Translations under genes and position numbers: made by a program
In this document: positions 21,942-32,257 of the stretch, piece after piece
Position numbering within the stretch: the first letter of the stretch is position 1
How the letters are laid out: the number at the start of each line of letters is the position of its first letter
NCBI GenBank assembly: GCA_914767885.1
Contig: CAJZBQ010000011.1
Location: 1,116,001 to 1,180,000, forward strand
Length of the DNA stretch: 64,000 bases
Source of the DNA: Blepharisma stoltei
Lineage: Eukaryota; Ciliophora; Heterotrichea; Heterotrichida; Blepharismidae
Reading direction: 5' to 3'
The notes under the pieces: model-generated
The model's input: the letters and a program-made list of their open reading frames with translations, nothing else
What the model was told of the DNA's origin: nothing
Database searches by the model: none

Positions 21942-22628
21942 ATGTCATACAGGTTCGGTTGTCTAAGAGAACGATCGCGCTCTCCCATTAGAAGAAATCA
22001 AACTGGTGCAAACAGTTTTCCAACAACATTTTCCCCACACAAATTCCATAATGACTTCTCAGCTTCTGATTCAGCTCGAGAAATCAGCTTGCCTCACCCA
22101 CATGATTTACCATTAGAAATTCCACAAACATTAACCTTCGAACTGAGGAATCCTCAAGAGGTTGATTACCTAGCCACAAAGCTATCAGAAGAAGAATGGA
22201 AAAAACCCATGAACTGTCCTTCTCCTTCCCAGTCGACAGATTGTGATGATAACTTAATATGGTCTGGCTTCCTGTCCCGTTCTAAGAGGCATAAAGTAGG
22301 TGTAGATATTTACTTAATAAAAGGACACTTTGAGCTTCCTTCTTCGGTATATCACTTAGATATTCCATTTAGATCTCCATTCCCAGTATCTCACAGACCT
22401 CTTGCATTGCTAAAACTTGAATCTTCTAATAATACACAAGACGATTTATTTAAAACTTGCATTGAATATTTTTCTAATAAACATCGTGCTGGTTATATAC
22501 CATTAGGAAAACAAGGAATTTATGTTATTCCTTATGGTAATTTTGCTAAATCTTTATGTTCTGATATCGGACACAATCAGATGCTTGGATTCGTCGTTGA
22601 TGCATCTGTCATCGAAGATGTAGAGTAA
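21942..22628 (+). CDS. SPOC-domain-like protein
   Basis: The 228-residue protein starts with a basic, Ser/Arg-rich part (RERSRSPIRRNQ) and ends in a domain with the pattern of a SPOC fold: an opening IWSGFLSRSKRHKVGVDIYLIKGHFELP strand pair, then LALLKLESS, a helix around YFSNKHRAGYIP, and a closing YVIPYGNFAKSL with a hydrophobic strand. SPOC domains bind phosphorylated Pol II tails and corepressors in transcription and RNA processing factors. The assignment rests on pattern only. An ATG at 21921 is in frame, but the one at 21942 begins MSYRFG right outside the MITE and is preferred. Confidence 0.5.
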   Translation: MSYRFGCLRERSRSPIRRNQTGANSFPTTFSPHKFHNDFSASDSAREISLPHPHDLPLEIPQTLTFELRNPQEVDYLATKLSEEEWKKPMNCPSPSQSTDCDDNLIWSGFLSRSKRHKVGVDIYLIKGHFELPSSVYHLDIPFRSPFPVSHRPLALLKLESSNNTQDDLFKTCIEYFSNKHRAGYIPLGKQGIYVIPYGNFAKSLCSDIGHNQMLGFVVDASVIEDVE

Positions 22629-22853
22629 AGAAGGGTTTGTAAACTGCTATAATTAATTCACGTTTTAAATAAAAATTGAGTTTAATATATCTAAATCTTG
22701 CTTAATTTAATAGTCTTAAGTCTATATTCTTTATTTATTTATCTTATCATTGCTTCTAAGGCATTTATTATTATCGTCACTGATCAGCATCAACTGCCTG
22801 CAACTCTATTTTCTTTCTGGAAAATATCAGGTTGTGAGCTGAACACAATTGAA

Positions 22854-23519
22854 ATGATAATGAATAATGAATTATCTGAGATAGAAACTATATTGGCTGA
22901 TCATAAATGAAAAAAGCCGCCAAAGCCTCCAACAGCAATTCCAAAAGCAATTAATCTGCCTTTGCATAAGAGATCTGCTACACATACAGAAAATCCTTCG
23001 CAACAAGGTTCGCAGACCTTGAGAAACTTTTTTGTCACCCCAAAGAAAGAAAACCCAGAGTCTTTTACGTCGAGAACCGCTGGAAATAGTCCAAGTTTTA
23101 CAAGTCCAGTTTCATCAAATGCTTCTTCTTCAGAAAGATCTCCAGTTCTATCACCCAGATCACAAAGGCAATTGCAATTAAAAAGGCTGGCTGTTCCTTA
23201 TAAAGTTTTATCAGAATCTCTCAAAAAATTGGCAAGGGAGCGATCAAATTCAGATGATTTTAGAGTGCCTGTATTTCCAAAAGCACCTTTTGGCGAGCAT
23301 AGAGCAAGACTAGACCCTGAATTTGTTAATGTACCAAGCCAGATGGCAGGGTCCTTCGATGGAGAATATGAGGTAAATAAAATTAAAAAGCTGCATGGAA
23401 GGTTAGAATTTACAACTTCAAGATCACATAATTCGCCAAACTTTAGTCCAGATAGGTTGCCATCAATTAAAATTAGAAGAGGATCTGAATGTGTTAAGTA
23501 TAATAACTCCATTTATTAG
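22854..23519 (+). CDS. Unknown basic, Ser/Pro-rich protein
   Basis: A reading of about 221 codons from MIMNNELSEIE, through a TGA (Trp) at 22908, to VKYNNSIY-TAG. The middle is Ser/Pro-rich and disordered (SPVSSNASSSERSPVLSPRS), with several S-P sites. The frame also runs open upstream to 22698 without an ATG, through a hydrophobic stretch, so the true start is uncertain. No family was recognised. Confidence 0.5.
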
Positions 23520-24050
23520 CTTATTTTGTGACGCTTCAAAAAATTTATAAAGATTTAAGTTTGTTGGCTTTGCATTATAGTTGCCAAGAATGTGAGTTAG
23601 AAATAATTAATAAGAATGCAAAATAATCTTATTTCTTAAAAAAGTTCAACAACCACTTTATGGTGCTAATTGGCAAAAAATAACATCATATAATGCTACG
23701 CTTAAAGAAGGGTCCTAATTTATTATTTTTATCTAAAAGCTTACCTTATAGAGACATGAATTTCAATAAAAAACATGTTCATTTTTCATATTAAAATAAT
23801 TATAAATTATATATTCTAAATATCATTAGAATATTGCGGGATCAGCAAATAAATTTTAAATATTTACAAAATTTTGCATAAATATTTTCATTTATCGTTT
23901 CTTTCTTTTTATCCAAAAAATCAGTAATTTCTAAAATGGCTGTACTTCATAAGACTCCATCAATTTTCCACTAAAAATCTTCAGTTTTCTTCCTTTACTT
24001 TTTCATTTTATAATTCAAAGAGAACAAATTTATTATCTCTAATAATAAAT
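23520..24050. other. Intergenic region
   Basis: AT-rich spacer before the EamA-type transporter. No gene or repeat seen. Confidence 0.5.
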
Positions 24051-25975
24051 ATGCACGCCCGTGATATTGGCTTATACGCAATTTTGGTTTTTGCAATGGG
24101 CGCTCTAAGCTCAGCGGCTGCAGCTTTTGAACAAATCACATCAGTTAGCCCATTTATGAAAGCATGTTGGAGACTTGAAGTTACTGCGATTCTCCAAATA
24201 GTGCCCATGGTATATGAAATTCGTAAAGATTTAGCTGCAGTAAAAACCATGATAGTAGACTGCTGGCATTATTTATTAGTTTCTGGCCTTTGTTTAGGCC
24301 TTACTTTTAGTTTATGGTGTTGGAGTTTGGATTTAACCTCCATAGCCCACTCTCTTTTATTTTCCTGTTCTGCCCCATTAGTCGTTGTAGTAGCTTACTT
24401 TGTATTGTGTAAAAAAGTTGCACCTTTAGAAATTGTGGGAGTTGTCATTGGATTTGTAGGTCTTACTGTGGTTATTTTTGGAAATTCTGAAAGCGAAGGA
24501 TCAACTTGGTATGGAGATGTCATAGCTTTTATGACTGCAATCACACTGGCAGTCTATATGCTAATAGGAAAGAAACTTATGGAAAAATCAGTTCCAATGT
24601 GGACTTATTTGACCATTGCCAATATTGAAGCTGCTATTTGGGCATACATTTTTGCGGTAGCAGTGCAAGGAGATGATCCTATTGAAGGGATACAATGGAT
24701 TTACACAAGTGACTGGCTTATTGTGATATATTTAGGGCTTGTACCAGGAGCACTTGGGCATGGAGCTATAAACTGGTTGCTGAAATTCATGTCGTGTTTG
24801 GTAATTTCAGTATTTATTAACTTTGAGCCAGTTATAGGATCTTTTATTGGTTGGGTTGTTGGAATTCAGCCACCTCCAGCAATATACACTTATAGTGTTT
24901 CCCTATAAATTGCTTACTCCCCCCCCTCTCCGTGAGTGAACAAAACCATTAGAAAAATCGCTATTTTTTTCACAAAAACCCACCCTCCGTGAGTGAACAA
25001 AAATATTTTTAATAGAAAAAATTTTTATGGAAAAAAAATTTGATATATAAATGATAATTAGTATAATGAAATCTAGAGCTAATTCTGTTTAATTTTAAAC
25101 GAATTGCTTTTTAAAACATAAATTTTATAAATTAAATTAATATTTGCTTTCCAATTTTTGCGAATTAGATTTTTTTAAATTTCGAAAAAAAAAATTTTTT
25201 ATAAAATTTATATATAAATTTTTTAAAAAAAAAAAAATTAACCCCCCTCCGTGAGTGAACAAAATTTTTTTGTTCACTCACGGAGTGGGGGGGAGTTAGT
25301 TTATAACTTTTATAAATTTATATTAATTGTTTTAATTTATGAATTACATTAAATTAATTAGGGTGTTGTCCTTCGTTTAAAGTCCAATACCACATCACTT
25401 AGATGGGCTTTCGTCCCTTCTTCGGAGTTCCCGCCAACCAAGCGTCGTCCACCTAGCCTTGATCTGAATGGTCCCTCAGCTTCGGGCGTTCGAATTCCGA
25501 CGGCCCAGGCTAACCGACTTGCGTCCGATCGGACACGCTTCTAAGAATTCTCTGTCTCTCAGGATAGGCGCCTTAGGTTTGCCCCTTGGGCATAATGCGC
25601 CATCATTGCCGAAAATAAAATTACTGGGTGGTACCAAACCTCATAATCAAAATTGGTCAAGGGAAATTTCTGTTCGGGAGAGCAGAATATCGAGTGCCAC
25701 CATATTTTTGATTATAATTATTTTAATTCAAATGAAGCTTATCCTATATAAAGGTATATATTGGAGGAGCTATTGTAATGGCTGGAAATCTTACTGTTAC
25801 TTATGCAGGATCCAAGGTGAAAGTAGAAGGAGACACTGAAGAAAAGTTTTATTTGGATGAAGAAAAGAGAAAAACTGAAGAAATGAGAGAAAGCTTGCTT
25901 GATGATGATAATAATGACGAAGGCGAGAAATTCGAAAGAAGAATTTCAAGGAAACATTCTTTCGCTTTGGCATAG
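24051..25975 (+). CDS. EamA/DMT-family membrane transporter
   Basis: Two coding parts, 24051-24890 and 25757-25975, join into 352 residues once the 866-bp IES is removed; the joint reads PPPAIYTYIGGAIVMAG, the loop and last helix of the second EamA repeat. About ten hydrophobic helices are present in two repeats of five, with the typical AxxxS/C-rich first helix and FEPVIGSFIGWVVG near the end. The charged tail (EEKRKTEEMRESLLDDDNNDEGEKF) is cytosolic. The family exports nucleotide sugars, amino acids or metabolites; the substrate is unknown. Confidence 0.88.
24915..25298. mobile_element. MITE, CTCCGTGAGTG family
   Basis: 384 bp. The left end has two direct copies of the stem motif CTCCGTGAGTGAACAAAA (24929 and 24985 areas). 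The right end has a hairpin of the same motif (CTCCGTGAGTGAACAAAATT with TTTGTTCACTCACGGAG), then GGGGGGGAGTTAG. Confidence 0.88.
25338..25714 (-). mobile_element. GC-rich retroposon-like insertion
   Basis: Flanked by an imperfect 14-bp duplication (TAATTGTTTTAATT at 25324-25337, TAATTATTTTAATT at 25715-25728). On the minus strand the head is AAAAATATGGTGGCACTCG. It lies inside the 866-bp IES, so its mutated duplication is not under coding constraint. Confidence 0.65.
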
Positions 25976-26658
25976 AGTATTTTACTCATTATTAGAATTA
26001 TAATAATTAAATTCTTAAATAATAAGGATGATATAGCCTTAACGAGATGTTTTTATATCATTAGTGGAGTTAAAAATAATTATTTAAAGTGATGAATTTT
26101 TGAAATAAATAGAAGTTGAGTTTGAAAATCAATAAAAATTGATATCGAATAAGGATAAAAATAGTGAATAATATATAAAAAAACACTTTGATCAAATCTT
26201 TGAGCTATTTTGAAACTTTAAAATAAATTTCTTTTAATTTTAATAAAATTAATATGATTTTAGTTGAAAGTAGAACTTTAAATAAAATTATAATTTTTGG
26301 CATATTTGATCCTATAATTTTTACTAAAATATAGGTTTTGCAATAAATTGCTTTTAATTTGGCAAACACCAAAAATAGACTCTAATTTGCATTCATTTTT
26401 ATTACCAAACTTTAATAAATTTCATTAGGCCTGAAAATTATTTTTCGCTTCCAACCCATGATCATAATAATACTTTTATAGTTATCAGAACTTTAAATAA
26501 TTTCATTCTAAACAATCCAGCCATTCAAATTAATATTAAATAAATTTTAAGTTTCCTTATTAAATCAATTAGAAAGAGTTAAATCTCCTTCATCAATCAG
26601 CATCAATTTCGCTACCACTCATCCATGATAACTTAATTTATTTTAGAAAAATTATCTT
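25976..26658. other. Intergenic region
   Basis: Very AT-rich 680-bp spacer, no coding-like frame or structured repeat recognised. Confidence 0.5.
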
Positions 26659-27104
26659 TACTCCCCCCCCCCTTTAAATTGAAACAAAAAATTTTGTTTC
26701 AATTTAAAGGGGGGTTAAGAAAATTTTTTTATAAAAAAATTTATATATAAAAATTTTTTCAGAGATAAAATTTTATGGTTCATTCTGTGTTTGATTTTTA
26801 ATTTTAATTTCATGAAAAATTAATTCATAAATTTCTCAATCTCAAAGTGTAAACTTGTTGAAATGGGTATTCTTCTAACTCTCCCCATAACAATTGGACA
26901 AAATAGAGTTTAATTTCTAAATCTTATATGTTTGAAGCATATTAAATAGGGTATTAACGTATTTACATATAAAATAATGATTTTTACCTATAAAATTTTC
27001 TATTATAATAAAATTTTTTGTTTCAATTTAAAGGGGGGGGTAATTTCCCAAAAAAGTAGGAATTTTACCTATATTTTGTTTCAATTTAAAGGGGGGGGGA
27101 GTTA
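26659..27104. mobile_element. MITE, TTTAAATTGAAAC family
   Basis: 446 bp in TA flanks. Left end: C run, then a hairpin of TTTAAATTGAAACAAAA with its inverse and GGGGGGTTAA. Right end: two direct copies of TTTGTTTCAATTTAAAGGGGGG separated by about 45 bp (TAATTTCCCAAAAAAGTAGGAATTTT), closing in GGGGGGGGGAGTTAG. It ends 17 bp before the kinase start codon. Confidence 0.9.
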
Positions 27105-27121
27105 GTTATAAATATTAGAAT

Positions 27122-28837
27122 ATGTGTCGAAGTTCTTTATCAAGCTTCAAAATGAGAACAAAACTTAAGCCTTCTTTCCCAGAAGGTTCTAAAACTGAAA
27201 GAAGAAAACTTAAAAGAATTTTTAAAGAGCTTTCTAAACGCTGCAGCTTATCAGATGATGGAATCAATCGTGATCAATTTTTGAAATTCACTGATCTTTC
27301 AGGTCTTCTAGGGGAGCAATTATTCAATTCCTTGGATGAAGATGAAGATGGCAAATTAGATGTAAAAGAGTTTCTGAATGGATTAATTCTGCTCTACAAA
27401 GGCACTTTTGAGGAAATTTCTGAGATTCTCTTCAAAATATTTGACTTCAGTAAAAGTAGTCACATATCTTCCAATGACATTTTATTTATTTTATCTTACC
27501 TGCCTAAATTTTGTCCCAAATGCAAAAAGAGGCTTGTGGTTGCATGAGATTTTAAAGAAAAAATACAGGAACTTTTTGAGGATAGAGAATACATTCATTT
27601 AGAAGAATTTAAAGAATCAATTGAAATAAAAAATGAAATTGGAGAACTGATATTCCAGTGCATTTTTAACTCATTACCTGTGGTCATTGATGAGTGTTTT
27701 TTACAAAAAAAATTAATCTGTGAAAATTTAGAAAATTTTACTGAAGGGAAACTTATATACAACAGCCGGGATTATTATTTTCTTTTAAAAAATAAAAGTT
27801 TATATTTTGCGCCAAGCAAAGATAAATTAGTAAATAATCCTGTGGGTGTTATTTATGTGAATGATTTGTTTGTGGAGGGGTCTGAAGGAAATCGCTTTAT
27901 TCTGAAAAATTCGAAATTTGAATATACATTTGAAGCTGAGAATTTGGAGCAAAAAGAAAAATGAATAGGGGCGATTAAAAGTGAAACTGGATTTAAAGAG
28001 TTTTATATAGATTATGAAACCACAGAAACTATTGGGAAAGGTGCTTATGGAGAAGTCAAGCTAGGGACAAATAAGCACACAGGGAATACTGTAGCTGTGA
28101 AAATTATATCAAAAGAGCCGTTAGATGCAAGATCAGAAACAAGGCTCAGAAGAGAAATTAATATTCTAAAAATCATTAAGCATGAAAGCATTTTGCGACT
28201 TGAGTCAGTCTATGAGACTGCAAATGAGTTATTTATAGTCACGGATTATATTTCAGGTGGATCTCTATTTACGTGGCTTAAAGATAGAGAATTTTCCATC
28301 GCTGAAATTATCGCACGAAAAATCATAAAGGACTTGGCGAATGCTTTATTATTTTTACACACAAATGGAATAATCCATAGAGATCTAAAACTAGAAAATA
28401 TTCTAATAGAAACCGACAAAAATGGTGTTGTAAAGCCTATTTTAATTGATTTTGGACTAAGCTGTATGCTAGCACCACATCAATGTTCACAAGAATCTGT
28501 AGGGACTTTAAAGTATGCAGCTCCTGAAGTTTTATCACGAATCCCTTATAGAGAATCTGTTGATTTGTGGGGGCTTGGAGTTATTTCTTATATTCTTTTG
28601 ATTGGTAGGATGCCATTTTATGGGAAAAATGACCAAGATATTGCGACTAGGATTCTTAAAAAACCTATTGATTTGGAGGGAGAAAATTTTAGACACATAA
28701 GTCAAGGAGCAAAAGAAATAATTAAAGGTTTGTTGACAAGAAGGCCAGCTAATAGAATGTCGCTAAATGCATTATTAGAGCACGAGTGGGTTTTGCAAGA
28801 AGATGAAGGGAGGACTGACAAAATAACAGCTGATTAA
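27122..28837 (+). CDS. EF-hand/PH/protein kinase (CDPK7-like)
   Basis: One uninterrupted frame of 571 residues with three TGA-Trp codons removed as stops. Order: an EF-hand region with one canonical loop (DEDEDGKLDVKE, residues 72-83) and a weaker second EF-hand; a PH-like domain (about residues 205-295, FTEGKLIYNSRDYYFLLKNKSLYF through a WIGAIK helix); and a Ser/Thr kinase with glycine loop GKGAYGEV, VAVK lysine, catalytic HRDLKLEN, DFG, and APE (YAAPEVL). This EF-hand-first, PH, kinase order is that of apicomplexan CDPK7 rather than classical CDPKs, whose EF-hands follow the kinase. It is probably a calcium- and phosphoinositide-responsive kinase at membranes. Confidence 0.92.
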
Positions 28838-29243
28838 GTAGTTGCGATTTTAATCTTATTAAATTCAAATCTCGATTTTGATTTTTTTTAGTATGATTCT
28901 CTTCAAACACCTTTTAAATTTATTTTTGAATTAATTTATTAATATTATATTAGCAACTTTGACGCACAATCTATGTTTTTTGATCTTATTAAATTTTCTG
29001 AATTTTTTATGAAATATATTTTTCTGAATTCTGGTAAGAAATTTTATTTAATTGTTTCATCCTGAATTATTAAATTTTTCATAAAATAAGAAAATTAGCT
29101 TGAATGATTCTTCTCTTCTATTTATCATATTTTTTCATCTCAATTTAATATAATTATGGCTATAAGATCAAGCTGCCTAAGCTTCCAATATTTTTTCTCC
29201 ATACAAATATTAAATCTCTTAATCATAAATTCAGATTTAACTA
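28838..29243. other. Intergenic region
   Basis: AT-rich 3' flank of the kinase gene, followed directly by the retroposon-like insertion at 29244. No further signal. Confidence 0.5.
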
Positions 29244-29640
29244 AGAGTATTAAAATGGTGCAAGCTTAAAGGTCTTGCACCGGACTCTCCCCAGGAAGGT
29301 GGTGCTGCAGGTCGCTTGGGCACGAAAATTAGGTCTCACTGGTGCTGGAAGCCTTCCCCAGGAGCTTTTTCTGCTTTTTCTCCTGACTGCATTGCAGGGA
29401 CGGCTATAGACCGTCATAAAGGTCGCTGGGAGCAGCAAAGCCTGCTCTCGGAGGAAGACAGGAGTGAAACTCTGATGAAAGGGAGTAAAAAATAAACAAA
29501 TCTGCACTGAACTAGCTTGTTAGGAAGCATCCTCCAGAACTTCACCGGCGTGGCGTCGAACCAGCGAAGTCACACCATTTTTAGTGGCCAATATGGTGGA
29601 ACATTTGGCTCTTTTACTAATTAATCCTAAAACACTTCAC
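29244..29640 (+). mobile_element. GC-rich retroposon-like insertion
   Basis: 397 bp flanked by a perfect 14-bp duplication TTCAGATTTAACTA (29230-29243 and 29641-29654). Head ATTAAAATGGTGCAAGC; the first 35 bases after it form a hairpin (GTGCAAGC against GGTCTTGCAC). It lies between genes. Confidence 0.8.
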
Positions 29641-29732
29641 TTCAGATTTAACTACTTCTGATTTAATTCATATTTAAAATTTAGTAAAATAAAAATCCAA
29701 AAAACGCCTAATATAATTCATTATATTTCCAA

Positions 29733-32061
29733 ATGGTCATTCTTTCAGAAATCAAAATTGGTATTCATCTAGAAAAATTCCGCAATATCGAATTATTTAG
29801 ACAAGGCTTATATCAAATCAGGTTAAAAGTTTTTCATTCTCAAGATAACCACATATTTTTCGCTAAACCTAAAGAAGTCTGAATCTTGAATCAAAAACCT
29901 CGAAAATGACTAAAAAATGACCCGAATCATTTAATTCCTGCCCATATCTCAGATGAAACTCACTCATTCCATTCGCGTGCATTTTTAGTTAGATATCAAG
30001 AAGAAGCAGTCATTTTAGACGAAATGTGTGTTTTTAGTTTAAAAATCCCTTTTGGATCTTTTACAACTCTACCCCTTAAAGTTGAAGCTGAACTGCTATA
30101 CACAAATCTCGAATTGAATGGCCATAAGGATAAAAGAAAACTTAGGCTTTTAAGCTCATCTCCTAATTTTCAATCAGTTGAGCGGAAGGTTTATCTTATA
30201 ACAAATGCCCTTAATTCAGTGCATCAATATATGCCGTTAGGTTTTGATCCCAATTATTTTTTGTTTAAATTTAATTAATTATTTGAATTTTTTTTTCAAC
30301 CCTCATATAATAAATATTCTATGCGCAACCAATAAAAGAGCATCTAAATTAAATTAAATACCTAGTATAAGTAAAATAATTTTACTGGTTTGCATCATAT
30401 ATATGAAATTGCTATTTTATTTTAATTGCTATTATTTTTGCATGTTTGAAGGATCAATTCATGTGATTTTTTCAAATTACGAAATAGAAAGCCAAAATGA
30501 ACTCCAAAAATTCTTATTTGGGGATAGACCTTATATTGGAGGCTCAGAAGTAGATCGGGCATATTATCGCATGTGCGATCCTATAAGACTGGCATACGAA
30601 AGTATTAGAAATCTAATCGTCATGTTCAATGATCGGCTATTTTTTTCAAACTCTGACGTAAAATGCACTGTTCCACCTATCATATCACTTCCTTTGTTCT
30701 GCCAAGGATCAGAAAATAAAGAAATGAGTCTATTTGAAGCGATTGAAACTCATGAACAAGAAATTATATCAGAATATATATTTGAAGAAATTATAAAGCT
30801 TTCAGAACTTGTTAAACAGTCATTTAAAGAACTTATTAGGTTAATGTCATATAATCCTGAGCATATATGCAGATTTTTAAAAAATATTTATGATTTACAA
30901 GTAACGAAATATTTCCACGAATATATCATCACTGAAACTAAAGCTCCAGCCCTGCCTTCTTTATATAGAGAAAACTTGCCTGGATTTTTGAAAAAAGCTG
31001 GAAATATAAGAGTCACCCCATATTTTTCTAATTTAATAGCTTTGCCTATACAAGCTGATGATTTATATAACGATATACCTAATCATCCAATATTTTTCGT
31101 AGAAAGATTTAATTCAGAAAAATTTAAGTTAGAGTCTGCTTTTAATTTTGAATTTGACAGCGCAAGAATGCAATCAAGTATTTGTAAAATTTTAGATCTT
31201 CACTTGATTGTGCTGGTTCATGGCTACAGAGGAGGAAGCAAAGACGTATATCTTATCAAAGGCTATTCCTAATTATATCAATGATATATATTCAGTGTAA
31301 TAAAATAATTGTAATTCTATTGATTTTAAATACAATACTTAAACTTAATTTACCCTCAGTGCCACGTTATATGTGCAAAAAGTAATGAATTTTCCAGTGA
31401 TTTAACATTAGTAATCCAAGGTCAAAATTTAGCAGATGAGGTAACTCAGTATATCATGGAAAATAAAATACCTCTTCACCGATTAAAAATCACCTTTCTC
31501 GCTCATTCTATGGGAGGATTAGTTGTGAGAGCTGCTTTACCTTATCTGAGTCGATTTAAAGACGTTATGTTCGCATTTATTTCACTATCAAGTCCTCATC
31601 TAGGAGTAAAGCACGCAGATAGCTATTTATTAGAATTTGGAAAATGGGTTATAAAAAAATTTGACCATTCTGACTGTTTTGATCAATTAACAATGCATGA
31701 TTCTGAAAACGTTAGACAGACATTTATTTACCAATTAAGTCAGCTTGAAGGACTAGGGTGGTTTGAGCACGTCGTTTTATTTGGCTGCTTTGATGATCCT
31801 TATGTCCCTGAGTATTCTTCAAGAGTTGAAGTGCCTGTGCAGTCGGCTCCTGATAAAGACCTTGAAAATGCTTATAAAGAAATGATCACAAATATTTGGT
31901 CAAAAATTGATCCAACCAAAATCACAAGAGTTGATGTCCATTTTAAAAACAGAGAATTGTTTAATTGGCTGATTTGTTGCGGAAATATGCATATTGACTT
32001 CTTAGATAATTCTTGCTTCATCAAAATGATGTGCTATGGGTTTCCGAATCTTTTTGCTTAA
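29733..32061 (+). CDS. FAM135-type DUF676 lipase-like protein
   Basis: Three coding parts join across IESs at 30255-30432 and 31270-31350 into exactly 690 codons (689 residues). The N-terminal part (KIGIHLEKFRNIELFRQGLYQIRLKV) matches the FAM135 N-terminal domain. The C-terminal part is an alpha/beta hydrolase of the DUF676 group: oxyanion motif LIVLVHGYRG, nucleophile elbow FLAHSMGGLVVRAALPYL, and SLSSPHLG. TGA reads as Trp near 29881 and 29907. FAM135 proteins are putative serine lipases of unknown substrate. The IES-free joints (DPNYFCMFEGSIHVIF and IKGYSYPQCHVICAKSNE) match the family spacing. Confidence 0.92.
30255..30432 (+). other. IES, 178 bp
   Basis: TA at 30255 and TA at 30433; removal joins FDPNY to FCMFEGSIHV in frame in the FAM135 gene. 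AT-rich, no clear repeat ends. Confidence 0.85.
31270..31350 (+). other. IES, 81 bp
   Basis: Begins TAATTATATCAATG, next TA at 31351. Removal joins KGYS to YPQCHVICAKSNE, which fits the family alignment between the oxyanion loop and the next strand. Confidence 0.88.
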
Positions 32062-32257
32062 GTAATTCTTTATGATATAAGTGTCTTTATTTTGATAGTT
32101 TTAGAAAATTTTACTATTAATATTTGATGATGTCATTAAATAGCTGCCTTATTATTGATTTTTAAAATAAATTTTAATTCTTTAAGACACTCCTTTCGTT
32201 GGTAGATATATTTTACTTGGTGTTCGTTAAAATAAGTAATTTCTCTTTCAGCTTTTA

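Larger units (their letters stand above)
24891..25756. mobile_element. Composite IES, 866 bp
   Basis: Begins TATAGTGTTTCCC and ends before the TA at 25757. It contains a complete CTCCGTGAGTG-family MITE (24915-25298) and a GC-rich retroposon-like insertion (about 25338-25714), each with its own ends. Removal restores the transporter frame exactly. Two independent insertions are thus eliminated as one unit. Confidence 0.88.

Noticed and set aside
25480-25500. Pol III B-box-like GTTCGAATTCC in the insertion at 25338 as proof of a tRNA-derived SINE
   Set aside because: No matching A box or cloverleaf at the right distance, and the other insertions of the class lack it.
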